Shown here piece by piece: positions 34,919 to 45,182 of a DNA stretch of 64,000 nt. The stretch is taken from NCBI RefSeq assembly GCF_963678635.1, contig NC_087064.1:65961548-66025547 (forward strand), read 5' to 3'. Both the position numbers and the translations under genes were made by a program. Positions within the stretch are counted from its first letter, which is position 1; every line of letters begins with the position of its first letter. The DNA comes from Symsagittifera roscoffensis. Lineage: Eukaryota; Xenacoelomorpha; Acoela; Convolutidae. A model generated the notes under the pieces. That model was not told the DNA's origin. It saw nothing but the letters and a program-made list of their open reading frames with translations, and made no database searches.

Positions 34919-35800
34919 GAGAAACAAGCAGAATTGGAGACGGATCTCGAACAGAGTGAGATAGAGAGGAGGGAGAACACGAACTTGAGGATACTAGAGT
35001 GGATGCGCGATGTCAAAGACGAGAGCCGCGAAGGACAAAGCATTGAACAAGTCGACGTATCATCGGCAAATTATATGAAGGCAGAGGACCCTCTTTTCGG
35101 ATGGACGGCAACAGATAGGCCACTGGACATTCCTCCGGACAATTCAGACCCGACAACATCGACGGGGACGTCGATAAATATTTTTGTCCGGGGAGTGGGG
35201 ATAGGACTTGCCCACACCGAAAATTTGATGATAAAGAAGCTCAAGGAAGTGAGAGAAACAAGCAAATTGGAACTGGAAGAAGAAGAGCCAAAGCCTACCA
35301 TAGGTCGGAATTTCAAAACGAAATTTGAAATACCCAATGAGTACTCGGAAAACATCATGATAACGGATAGCGACTTCATCCTGTCAAACAGGACTAACGC
35401 GATCTGCATCACGGCGGACATGAGTTTCAAATCAAGATTGGAAGCTGACTTCAAAAGAGAGTACCAGAACGTGGAGTTTCTGTTCAGACAGAGACCAGGA
35501 CTGGGAGGGATGGCAGCGCTTCCACCATCAGTAGCACAAGTCCCGGGCAAATATCTGTGCTTCCTAGTGACGAGGGTCAATGACAGGAACACAATTGATC
35601 CCGAACACGTGATGTTGGCTCTAACAAGACTACGAGACTTCATGATTGAAAGAGGAATAACGGAGGTCTCAATGCCGGTGTATGACCCAAACAGGGGCAA
35701 ACTGAGCTCGAGGGAATTGTACGCTATCCTACATGTAGTCTTTGCGGAAACTGAGATAATGGTGTATCTGCACAAGAAATACTACTTGAGCATCGCCTGA
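34919..35800 (+). CDS. ORF2 of element B: macro-domain-like protein
   Basis: Open in the integrase frame from just after the pol TGA. The first ATG is at 34,934 (288 codons). The first 80 or so residues are charged with a conserved Leu-Glu-Trp motif. The macro-like part follows: INIFVRGVG, a TDSDFI strand, AICITADMSF, PGKYLCFLVTR, PEHVMLALTRLRDF, EVSMPVYDPNRGKL, and a closing helix and IMVYL strand. The pattern fits small ADP-ribose-binding macro proteins, though the final loop has Tyr-Asp-Pro-Asn-Arg-Gly in place of the usual Gly-rich turn, as in A. The domain might bind or remove ADP-ribose, or bind a nucleotide; this is inference. It is intact in this copy. Confidence 0.72.
   Translation, partial: EKQAELETDLEQSEIERRENTNLRILEWMRDVKDESREGQSIEQVDVSSANYMKAEDPLFGWTATDRPLDIPPDNSDPTTSTGTSINIFVRGVGIGLAHTENLMIKKLKEVRETSKLELEEEEPKPTIGRNFKTKFEIPNEYSENIMITDSDFILSNRTNAICITADMSFKSRLEADFKREYQNVEFLFRQRPGLGGMAALPPSVAQVPGKYLCFLVTRVNDRNTIDPEHVMLALTRLRDFMIERGITEVSMPVYDPNRGKLSSRELYAILHVVFAETEIMVYLHKKYYLSIA
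35184..35195 (+). promoter_or_regulatory. Internal polypurine-like motif TTGTCCGGGGAG (element B)
   Basis: Exact 12-base match at the same place in ORF2 as in A (11,836-11,847). Here it codes Phe-Val-Arg-Gly-Val, while in the pol linker the same bases code Leu-Ser-Gly-Glu. Confidence 0.5.
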
Positions 35801-36294
35801 GTTGGGGACACGGGGTCTCGAGTTGGGCGTGAGGGAGGAGTCTTGAGTTAGGTACTGGGGTGCGGCACAGGTAAAGGGATCTTAAGACGTGATTGGCGTG
35901 ACAATTGAATTTTAAAAAAAATTAACGGTGCTAAAACATAAAATGAATCTGCATGCTTTTAAGGAAATTCCAATTGAATTGTTTTAAGTAGAATGAAAAT
36001 GACAAGATTTTAACCATACTGGTAAAAGGGGGGTCTCCAGGTTAGGAACATGACATGTTAAGTCTTAATATGGTTTCTGTTTTCAGATCAAGTTTGAAAA
36101 ACAAAGTTGAAAATCCAACTATACTCAAGCGAGAGACAGAAAGAGAAATCTTGATTGAACTCGCCATAAACGACACCTGCAGCAAGTATTTGCAAGGGAA
36201 CATTTCTAGAGAATTCTTGATTAAGGTAATTCTTGAGCTGGTAAGGTAATTCTTGAGCTGGTTAATACTCGAATACATCCCGAAGTCACAGAGA
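35801..36294 (+). other. Intercistronic gap ORF2-ORF3 of element B with 3' splice-site-like sequence
   Basis: About 490 bp without a supported gene. TTTCTGTTTTCAG followed by ATCAAG (AG at 36,085-36,086) is a strong acceptor-like site, placed as in element A. A 20-bp tandem duplication (36,223-36,242 and 36,243-36,262) lies just before ORF3. A short open frame at 36,055-36,249 has no counterpart in A. Confidence 0.5.
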
Positions 36295-38282
36295 ATGGCA
36301 GACAGGTTCTGGAAATCCATGCCCGCGGCCCTAAAGAAGCCTACTCTCGATGAGCTATACAGACGCCTGAGGGACCTGGATTATACCCGAATAGACGAGA
36401 GAATGGCGGTAATGCTGAATGCAATCCTCCAATTGGAAGAACAGGGTGAGTGCAGGGAGTCTGCGACGGAGGCTGTCTTGATGATCGGCTACACCACCGA
36501 GGGAATATCAAATCAGGAACAGACCAGATGGTTGTCTTGGAATGTGGATGGAGGAGTAAGGGGTTTTGATTTGGCAAGGAATCTTGGCCTGAGTAACAAC
36601 ACCGAATATGGCGCAGGAGAATTCCCACTACCAACTAGGCCATCAGCAAGATCCACAGGCCAGAGCTCGAGTAAAGTGCTATCGATGACGCGAGCACAAC
36701 AGACGACTGAGGCATATCTGGATCTTGGTGTTCTAAAGAAAGAGCTCGAGAAGACGCAGAAGGAAAGGAACAAGGCGAACCTCGATCGGGATCTGGCAAA
36801 GCTGGATCGGGAGAAGGTTCAGCTGGAGAGGGACCAGGCGGTCAATGAACGAGATCAGACTCTGAGGTTGCTTGAGATGCTAAAGGCTGAACATCAGCAG
36901 GAACTAAGGGTGCGGGAGAATGCCGCGAATCGTGATCAACTGAAGTCGGAGTTGGAGAGAATAGAACAACGACAACGCGAGCTTGATGCACAGAAGGGAG
37001 CCAGGCCAAAGGAGCGAGTGGTTACCAGCTCGAGGCCAGAGTCACGCATGGAAGTGGATGAAGCCCCCAGGGCAAGAGGACGGTTCAACCTTGACCGCGA
37101 GGCCCGAGAACACATGAGTGAAGGGTTGGAAGTCTGGATACCGAATGAAGCGACGTCCTCCTTGCGTAGCTTAGAGACGCAACCCATACGCCCACTAATG
37201 GATGTGGTGCTGCCGGGATATACCCCAACCTCGACCTCGAGTGACAGTCAGGTGAGCGGCGGCTCATCGCGTCTGAAAGAGCTGGGCGAGAAATTGCGGC
37301 AGAAAAGTCGTGAAAGTTCGGCAAGACCGGAGCTTCCCCCGACTTGGAGGGAACAGCCGGTCAGGAGCGTCGTGATCTCGAGTTATAAGAAAAACACAGA
37401 GAAGAGGTACCACAGGCACAATCGGATGGATTGGAATGCGGAACAGAAAGCCAGGAGAAACTGCTTTCATGATGCAGCCTGGGTGGAATATCTTGCGCCA
37501 CCCCGTGTGCCAGAAGGCGCGGTCCACCTAATCATAGGGGACAGCCTGGTGCGGGTGTTGACCCGGATCCAGTCGCACTGGCAGACAGGAATCTTGAGTT
37601 TCGCTGGAGCTGCCACACCACAGATGTTGGCAACGCTTGAGATGCTAGGGATGACTAAAGTGTACACGGTGACCCTGATGATCGGGACGAATGATGTGTC
37701 AAGGGGAGAAGCGAGGAAAATAACGAGGCTGCACGACAAGATGAGCTGCCTTCTTGAGGAGCTGAGGATCCAGATGGACCCCATCCTGTTGACAGTATGT
37801 ACTGTCCCTTATAATATGAAGTTTGATCAGCACGCCTTGGAGATGAACGAGAAGGTGCGGAGCCTGAACAGGGTGATCCGAGAAATCCACCGGAAGAGTG
37901 TGCTCCTGTCGGACTGTTGGACGTGGCGGAGCGCATGAAGCAAGCGGGATTCCCAGAGGATACCTCCAATGATGGAATCCACTTCGATAGACCGAGGGGA
38001 GCAGAGTGGCTGAATGACGTCTTTCAAGGACACATAAATACGCTAGAGGCGGATCTGCTAGAGACGGCCCAATTCACATTAGGGCCACCTCCGAACCCAC
38101 CATTCCTTGCCTCGAGGGCCTTGTCTGGTCGCTTAGGACCGAGGGTCGACACTAGAGACAGCTCGAGGAGCGACCAGGCTAGATTGCCGAGTGCCACGCC
38201 AATGGAGTCTGAGGAGGTGACGTCATCAACGCCTCCAGGCTCGGCAATATCCTCAGTGGTAGTGGCAGAAAGCAAGCGGTAA
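36295..38282 (+). pseudogene. ORF3 of element B: coiled coil plus SGNH/GDSL hydrolase (one frameshift)
   Basis: From ATG 36,295 the N-terminal region is homologous to A (TLDELYRRL; then GFDLARNLGL). Next is a long heptad-like coiled coil of Lys/Glu/Arg/Leu (about 36,720-37,010), a disordered Ser/Arg/Pro-rich linker and the hydrolase. Block I Gly-Asp-Ser is at 37,537-37,545, block III Gly-Thr-Asn-Asp at 37,684-37,695, and block V Asp-Gly-Ile-His at 37,971-37,982. A frame change near 37,915, between blocks III and V, ends the first frame at 37,938; the second frame runs to TAA 38,280-38,282. Predicted role is an esterase or lipase-like enzyme tethered to an oligomerising coil. The substrate cannot be told from sequence. 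Confidence 0.82.
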
Positions 38283-38291
38283 AAGAAGCCT

Positions 38292-41200
38292 ATGGAGACC
38301 GCTCGCTTGAGATATCCAGAGAAGGTGAAAGGACTGGACCTAGACTGGACCTGGGTTTGGAATGCAGACGAGAATTGGCGGAGACTCTGGGTATTGAACG
38401 AGTGTCGCACGAAGACTTAAACAGACATCATTGCGTGGACTGGTTGAAAGCTCATGAGGCGCACTTCTCGAGAAGAAAACTGATGGAGACCGCGGACCTG
38501 ACCGGAATTCCCACGAAAGCGATCATGGGACCCATCAACTACAGACCTCTCAAGCTGCTGGGGAGTCCTGTACTCATAGCAGAACCCCCCAAACACCGAA
38601 CGAGCATCGCCAGGATCAGGTTGGCGACCCCGGCACAGTTGAGGGTGGTGGACAAGCTGCTGAATCCCGGGGGAATGGAATTGCCAGATGCCGCTTACGA
38701 AGGCTCGAAATTGGCGGAAGATCCCAGGTACGGGAAGCCCTGTGGGAGCACCCAGCTGGCCAAAACCTTGGCAGTTTATGATAGAGCAGATCCAGCTGCT
38801 GCAAGGATAGTCATTGTGGCGGGATCAGACTTCGAAGGAACGTCTCCTAAGTTGTTCTGGCCGGAGACTCTGATATACTCTTTGCCAGGAGCCGAACTAA
38901 ACCAGATGTTAACTCTAGTGGTGGCAATAAAGTCGGAGATGCCCTGTGAGCCTGAGCTGCTATTGTTTGCAGGAATGAATGATCACCTGCACGCGGCGGG
39001 ACTTCTTGAGCAGCTGAAGGGCAGTGAACCGACATCGAAGAAGATATGGGAGGCCATTCAGACGTTGTTTGCGGCGATGAATGAGGTGCAAGAGAATGTT
39101 TTCTCGAGATTTGGATCCAAGACGAAAGTGGTGTTCACTACATCCCCTAGATACGCGAATATGCCACCCGCCCTACAATTCGTGTATGCGGTCTTGATCC
39201 TGATAGCAGAGGGAAACGAATGGCGGATTCTAATGGCAGCCCCCAATCGGGAATTGGAGCCATCGAACCTGAAGCTCCGCAAGTCAGAATTGGCAGCAGC
39301 ATGGGCGGACATATCTCATGCACTGAGGGGCTTTTATGGATTAGTCGACATCCTGATCGTACTGGACGAGGTGCTTTTGCTAGAGATATCGAACTTTGCC
39401 AGGCAACTCAAGTTCAGCCCAGTCATCGGAGACGATCACCCGGCGATAAACCAATTGACGGCCAGCTTGTGGTTTCGGAGCATGGAGGTGAAGATCACAG
39501 GTTCCACCGGCAAGTCTAGAGGTCCGAGCAACGAGAGAAAAAATGTGGCCGACACGGAGAAACAATTAGAGTCGATGAAATATCGCCTGACGCAAGAGAA
39601 CGGCTGGTGGCCATTTTTGACACCAAGGCTGGAGAACGCCACGAATAAGACGAGGGAGGAAGCACCACCCCTCGTGAAACAAGTCTGGAGTTTTCTGGAG
39701 AAACAACTGGAGCTGGCCGAAGGAAGAGAGATGACGGTGGCTAGATTTGTCTCGGCAGCCAATGAAGTGACGATTGGAGGGTTCTGGAGAGAGCACGCAG
39801 AGGGTGAGCTGAGGACTAGAAGGGATCATGAGATTCTTAAGTTCTTGAGTCCTTGCTGGGGGAAAGAATTCATGGCAGGAATGTTTGGCACCACAGCGAC
39901 TATCTTTGGAGCCTTAGTGCAGGAGATACTGGGCATGCCCATCAGCCTGCTCTTGGCTTTATATCTGGTCTACCCCAGATATTTGTTCAACATGGGCCCA
40001 GCGTACATGTTTAGTCGAGGGGTAGAGACACTTCGGGTTGATGGGTATCTGGCACTAGTACTCTTGACCCATGGGGAATTGGTGTCGTTTCATCGATTGA
40101 TGGAATATGGGGAGCCCCTGTCAATGGGGAAAGTCCACTCGAGTATCAAAACCTACTCCTACAAGTGTGCCGCGGGGTTGAAGACGTTGTTAGTGCAATA
40201 CCTCATGATGCAGAATCGGCACATGACGGGTGAAGAGAAGAACCCAAAATCGAGAGAAGAATGGAAGAAGATGAATGGAGGGATGCCTCTGTTGACGGAC
40301 CTGTGCCTGGCAATGAGGTCGGACCCGATGGGGATAATCCGGGGTCTAGAGGAGGTGGTAACCTGCATTTACGGTCCAGCAGTAACGTACGCATTCCCAG
40401 ATCCCCTGGTAACAACGTATCGTTACTCTGTAACGCACTTGAGTCTTGTCAGCGTACTGGATGGGACGGCGCTCAATTGGTGTCAGCAGGAGCTGCTCAG
40501 GGCACAAATGAGCAATACGGTACTCTTTGGAAAAGTGAAAGATGCCGAGTTGATAGTGTGCAACTTCAGGGGACAGATGCAATGTAGAATGGGAGGCAAA
40601 CGCGAGGGCCCCATCGAGACATATCCCAAGTTCTGGAACTTGAACCCACTGACAGCAGACGGAAGAGAGATCTTGAGGATTCCCGCTTGGGAGGAAAGCT
40701 TTGCACTGGTTAAGAGGGAGCTGGAGGCCATAATGGAGAAAGAAATCCTGCCGGCCACCATGCCTGAGTTCCCTATAGTTAGGAGGATGACCTTGGGAAT
40801 GAACAGCCCCTTGGTAGTTCCATCCATAATGGCGAGGATGACTACGGAAGAAATGCAGAAGTACTTCACTGATGGCTGGGACCCCCTGTTCGTCGGCTAC
40901 ACGGCGGCGGTTTACTTCCACACTAGCGAGGCGAAAATAAATTCGTGGACGACGCAAGCAAAAAAGATGAGAGGCTCGCAGCCCCCTGGATATGAGGTGC
41001 GAAAGGTCTTGAGAGCTCTTGAGCAGGAGGGACTTGAGAATATGCTACCAATATGGGATGATGGCAGGATGATCATGATGGAGGGGCATGTCGCGTTGGT
41101 GGACGACATGAAATTTGCAACAAGAAAGTATAGGGCACCCTAAGGCTTAGAACAGGTGGAAATGAGACAGGAGGGAAAAGAACTGGATGCTGCAGGTCAA

Positions 41201-42004
41201 CTGTACGTGGCCCTGACGGAGTACAAGAGATTGGATCCGGCGACACCATCACCACTGTCAGTGGATACACCTGAAGACAAGAGGAGTGGACCCGTGGAGG
41301 ACCGGTTCAAAAGAATTCTCGAGAGAACAAGAAATGAGTCAGAAGAAGAGAGTATGGATGAGACTCTCAGCGAAGCCGGTGAGGACATGGAAGTGGGGAA
41401 TACGCCTGAACCGAGACCATCAGGGGAGGAGCTCACCACTCAAGAGCTGTTGAAAGACTTGAGCGAGGAGAATTGGGCAGATACTGCCACTCCACCGCTG
41501 ACCCCGTCCCCCCGGAAGAATCTGGAGTTGCCATTGGCAAGCGAGACCTCCAATATGGGGATGATACTCTTGAGCTCGGAGGAAAGGGAAAAGAATACTT
41601 TCGAAGGAAATAGGGACATGTTCCTGGGGTCTCTGAAGGACGATGCTTGGCAGGAGTTCTTGAAGGAATTCAATCAAGAAGTGGGCAGCGAGACGACGCT
41701 GGACAAATTCAAGGAGGAACTGTGGGACACAGTTGTGAAGTTTGGAGAACCGCTTCTGATAGGAACGGGCCTGGACGAGAAGGCGAGAAAAGAGCTGCTG
41801 AACAAGCTGATAGAGCTGAGGAATTCACGATCGAAGACTAGAGAAGAAAAATGTGAAGACAGCTCTACTCTGAAACAAAAAACTGTAGATAAAACAGTTG
41901 ATGATACAGAAGGGGATATCGTTGGGACTAGTAATATGATTAAAAGTACTAATATCCTTAAGGCTCGAGCAGGGGGAGGCAAGAGTTGGAAGGTTTGGAG
42001 GTAG
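38292..42004 (+). pseudogene. ORF4 of element B: large protein of unknown function (frame change and one stop)
   Basis: An ATG at 38,292, nine bases after the ORF3 stop, is the best start. Homology then moves to the 38,357 frame after a frame change near 38,350. That frame runs to TAG 42,002-42,004 with one in-frame TAA at 41,141-41,143, where A has a Phe codon. Conserved blocks with A: MGPINYRPL, LFWPET, FAGMNDHLH (about 38,965-38,993), PPALQFVYA, MAAPNRELE, VLDEVLLLEISNFARQL, GDDHPAIN and GGMPLLTDLCLAMRSDP. G-x-N-D plus D-D-H hints at a second diverged SGNH-like fold. Some hydrophobic stretches (about 39,930-40,000) could be buried helices or a membrane span. The C-terminal 280 residues are acidic and low-complexity. 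Confidence 0.7.
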
Positions 42005-42024
42005 ACAGAGAGGTCCAATCAGTG

Positions 42025-43950
42025 ATGATAACCACAACACCCTCAAGCAGAGATGTGAAAACTCGCAAGAGGAAGAGAGAAGTGGAGGGATTGGGTAGTC
42101 CTTCAGTGGATGCTGTCTCGGAAGGAAACTTGAGAGAGACGGCGCCCATGGTTTTGGCTCGATGCAAGACGGCGGCATACAGGAGCAACACGGAACTCAG
42201 AAGACCACTCGAAGTAGAGAGGGAAATAGAGGCTCCCATCAGTTCGACATCGGAGGAAGACTTCAAGCCCCAGAAGGTAAACGTGAAGAGAGGTTCAACG
42301 AACGGGCAGACATGGGAAGTGGATGTCGGCAAGGAATGGGTCTCGAAGGCACACCAGGCCACGGGGAAGCAAGTGACGAGTGATCCACTGGAGAGGAACA
42401 AAACGAGGAACACCTCCCGGACATGGTGGGTGGCCCTCGAGACATTGAAGGAAATGGAAGACTGCTTGAAGAAGTTGGACAGTGGAGTGGCTCGCAAACG
42501 ACGCAATTGGGCCACCCAGCAAAAGGCTGAGGTTAACAAGATAGAATTGGCGAATCAGCTGAAGAGGTCCTGGCAGAACTTGTTGAAGGATCATTTCGAA
42601 GAGGCAATGAGGACATCCTCATCAGCACCGCCATTGATGGCGAATCCCTTCGTTAGAACTGCGGGACAATTAATGTTCACCTGGAGTCTGGTGGGAATAG
42701 AGTTAGAGACATTGACCTCGTATGACAGGCTGCAGTTGGGAAGAAAGAAGCTAGAGGTGTATCAGGCACTGATGCAACACGTGGCCAGGGACAATTCAGG
42801 CTTGAGCCTGGCTAGAAGAAAAGATGCCACATGTTTCTTGAGATGGATAATGTCAATGATGTCTGATAGCACCATCCTGGCATGCCACCAAAGAGCAAGC
42901 GGAAGTAAAACCGTGGAAAAAAGAGTCTCAACGATAATCTTGAACGTGTATCAGAGTACTGGAATAGAAAAGGAAGATGGTTCCAGACTATCCCTAGAGA
43001 ACCACAGAAAGCTAGACGAGGTGCGGAGGTTTTATAACAAGAAGTTCGAAGAAGAACATGATGTTCACCGTAACCTGGCCTCGTCAGAGCAGTACTCGAG
43101 ACTCAGCGAGAAGGGGGAACACCAATACGTGTCAGGAGTGATGGGAATAGCCTACAACCCCTTCTTAGACTCAGAAACTGGAGGCGCTAACAGGAACCAC
43201 GAGGTAGCGGAGCTACTGAAGTTTTGGACAGAGAGAATAGTGGAAATAGACGCGGTGGAGAAAGAGAGGCCGAGCCTGGGCCTGATTCTTGAGAAAACAC
43301 CAGAGGTGGTGAGCATACCGCGCTCGAACAAAAGAGTTGAAGTGAACATGGGTGATGGAAATGGCTTGTTAATCACGAACTTGGGAGTGGTATGGAAATT
43401 ACTAAGACCCTCCTGGTGCCCACATCCCCACGCGAGCCTGATCGAGGAAACCACAGAGCGAGTGAGGCTAGCACCAATGGATGATGAAGATTTGGCAAAG
43501 TTGAGTGTGTTGCACAAACTAATCTCACCTCAGATGCAGGAGTCAGGCGAAAAGACGAACAAGCTCGGGTCAGCAAAGAAGATGGAGCCGGGTAGCTGTC
43601 TGGATTCGACGTGTGGGAACGGAGAACACACCTGCGATGGACGGTCATGTGTCAGGATACTGTCCTTTCAAAAAGAAGATCTGGTTACTTGGTTTGAAGA
43701 CATCACGGAAAGGGAGAAAAGTGAAGTGCAAATAGTTGCGGAGTGTTACGCAAGAACTACGGTGAATATAGCGACAGCTCTTGGATTCTTCTCGAGAATG
43801 TGTAGTCTGCAGTCACTGGAGAGGCTAGAGTCTGAACACCATTCAGTGACGGCGTTGAGCGTAGAATCATGGCCTGGGGTGTTGCAGGTGACTCAAAAAC
43901 ACATCCGGAGCTGGAAGGTTGGCCTCGAGGCGGAAATGGGTTTCCCATGA
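42025..43950 (+). CDS. ORF5 of element B: unknown conserved protein
   Basis: 641 codons from the first ATG in frame; the frame is open upstream to 41,986 without an ATG, overlapping the ORF4 end. A basic N-terminus (KTRKRKREVEG) may be a nuclear signal. Blocks shared with A include YVSGVMGIAYNPF, WKLLRPSWCP, LGFFSRMCSLQSL and SWPGVLQVTQKH. A Cys cluster near 43,590-43,660 (C-X4-C-X6-C-X4-C) may bind zinc, but A lacks part of it. No known family is recognised. The TGA at 43,948-43,950 overlaps the ORF6 ATG as ATGA. This copy is intact. Confidence 0.7.
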   Translation: MITTTPSSRDVKTRKRKREVEGLGSPSVDAVSEGNLRETAPMVLARCKTAAYRSNTELRRPLEVEREIEAPISSTSEEDFKPQKVNVKRGSTNGQTWEVDVGKEWVSKAHQATGKQVTSDPLERNKTRNTSRTWWVALETLKEMEDCLKKLDSGVARKRRNWATQQKAEVNKIELANQLKRSWQNLLKDHFEEAMRTSSSAPPLMANPFVRTAGQLMFTWSLVGIELETLTSYDRLQLGRKKLEVYQALMQHVARDNSGLSLARRKDATCFLRWIMSMMSDSTILACHQRASGSKTVEKRVSTIILNVYQSTGIEKEDGSRLSLENHRKLDEVRRFYNKKFEEEHDVHRNLASSEQYSRLSEKGEHQYVSGVMGIAYNPFLDSETGGANRNHEVAELLKFWTERIVEIDAVEKERPSLGLILEKTPEVVSIPRSNKRVEVNMGDGNGLLITNLGVVWKLLRPSWCPHPHASLIEETTERVRLAPMDDEDLAKLSVLHKLISPQMQESGEKTNKLGSAKKMEPGSCLDSTCGNGEHTCDGRSCVRILSFQKEDLVTWFEDITEREKSEVQIVAECYARTTVNIATALGFFSRMCSLQSLERLESEHHSVTALSVESWPGVLQVTQKHIRSWKVGLEAEMGFP

Positions 43951-45182
43951 GCGAAGCTTATGGCCTGCCATTGAACGCAAAATCCCTGATAGGGTCAATG
44001 ATGGCCAATTTGTGCGGAAGCCACTACCCACTGCACATGGCGATGGTGGAAGCATCCAGCCAGAGAATATTGGTGGACAAGGCCTTCTCAGTGCCCAAGT
44101 GCGTGAGGTTGGCTCGGGTATCGCATCACTCGCACAAGTTGTTGAGGAAAATCAGAGGGACAGTACCGAAAGAGTTGAGAGATGACTTGAGTGAAATCTG
44201 GGGAGAAGAGCTTTTGAAGTTCGAAAGTGAGAACACAAGCGATCACGAGAGACAAAACGTGATCGGAAAACCTGTGGGGGGTACTCCAAGCATGGGAGAG
44301 AACGACACGATGCATGAGAAAATGATGGAGCTTGAGCCTCTCTTGGAAGCCTCGGGGGAGCGTAACCTCAGGAGCATTGAGATGACCCATGGAGAATGCC
44401 CATGCCACTGTTTGGCACAAACGGTGTGGTATCCAGATCACAAGAACCTTTGCCTGGTGTGGGATATAGAAGAAATTCGGTCGATCGGACTACCGGATCA
44501 CCGGCAGAAGGTGACGCTCTTAGTAGTGAGTACGATGCTGGCTCTGAGATGGATAGAAGAGAATATAACGAAGTATCGGGAGGCGACGACGCCAACGGCT
44601 GAATCAATATATGCGATAGACTACAGCAGGAGACTCGAGTTGTTTGAGACTGCGTGCAAAGTGTTCGCCATACCAACGGAAGTCAGACACGTATGGAGCC
44701 GTTTGAGGTACTTTCCATGGTTTCGGGCGACACTGACGTCTTGGTTGTACATGACAACGAAAGATCACATGAGAAAGCATCAAAAGGAGTATCGACAGTT
44801 CCAGGCCGAGATTGGGCCGGAAGCTTTCAAGAGACCCCTGTTAACCCATCGAAATGCGATCACGACAGGATGGAAGAGAGTGGGTAAAATGTCTAGAGAC
44901 AATACCAAAGCGAGGGAATCAATACTAGAGGAAGACTTGGCGAAGAACGTGAGCTTGAGCCTGCACAACTCCTTTTGTTTGAACCGGGAATCTAGGGTGA
45001 AGGCACTACCCAACCAGGCGAAGAGGTTGCAGGAGCAAAATGAATGGATGCGATCCTATGAACAGCTGAAGGCTTGGGAGGAGATCGTGATTAGCTCCGA
45101 TGATGAAGAAGAACTGTTGAGACAGTTTGCCGTATCTAGTACTTCAGGGAGCGGCATCTCCAAGGCGAAGAGTGCGAAATGA
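43947..45182 (+). CDS. ORF6 of element B: unknown conserved protein
   Basis: 411 codons from the ATG overlapping the ORF5 stop. The frame is open further upstream to 43,869, but that part overlaps ORF5 and is not conserved as ORF6 in A. Shared blocks: AFSVPKCVRLARVS, LRSIEMTHGECPCHC, YFPWFRATLTSWLY, LLTHRNAITT and LHNSFCLNRESRV. Mostly helical, basic toward the middle. No signal peptide, membrane span or known fold is seen. It is the last cistron, ending 428 bp before the 3' LTR. It is intact in this copy. Confidence 0.7.
   Translation: MSEAYGLPLNAKSLIGSMMANLCGSHYPLHMAMVEASSQRILVDKAFSVPKCVRLARVSHHSHKLLRKIRGTVPKELRDDLSEIWGEELLKFESENTSDHERQNVIGKPVGGTPSMGENDTMHEKMMELEPLLEASGERNLRSIEMTHGECPCHCLAQTVWYPDHKNLCLVWDIEEIRSIGLPDHRQKVTLLVVSTMLALRWIEENITKYREATTPTAESIYAIDYSRRLELFETACKVFAIPTEVRHVWSRLRYFPWFRATLTSWLYMTTKDHMRKHQKEYRQFQAEIGPEAFKRPLLTHRNAITTGWKRVGKMSRDNTKARESILEEDLAKNVSLSLHNSFCLNRESRVKALPNQAKRLQEQNEWMRSYEQLKAWEEIVISSDDEEELLRQFAVSSTSGSGISKAKSAK

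Noticed and set aside
35071-35775. 234-codon minus-strand ORF
   Set aside because: Shadow of the macro-like ORF2.
36055-36249. 64-codon ORF before ORF3 of B
   Set aside because: Not conserved in A, and it spans the splice-acceptor-like site and ends in a local duplication.
38292-45182. Envelope gene among ORF4-ORF6
   Set aside because: No signal peptide, furin-like site, fusion peptide or C-terminal anchor; the hydrophobic stretches of ORF4 are internal.
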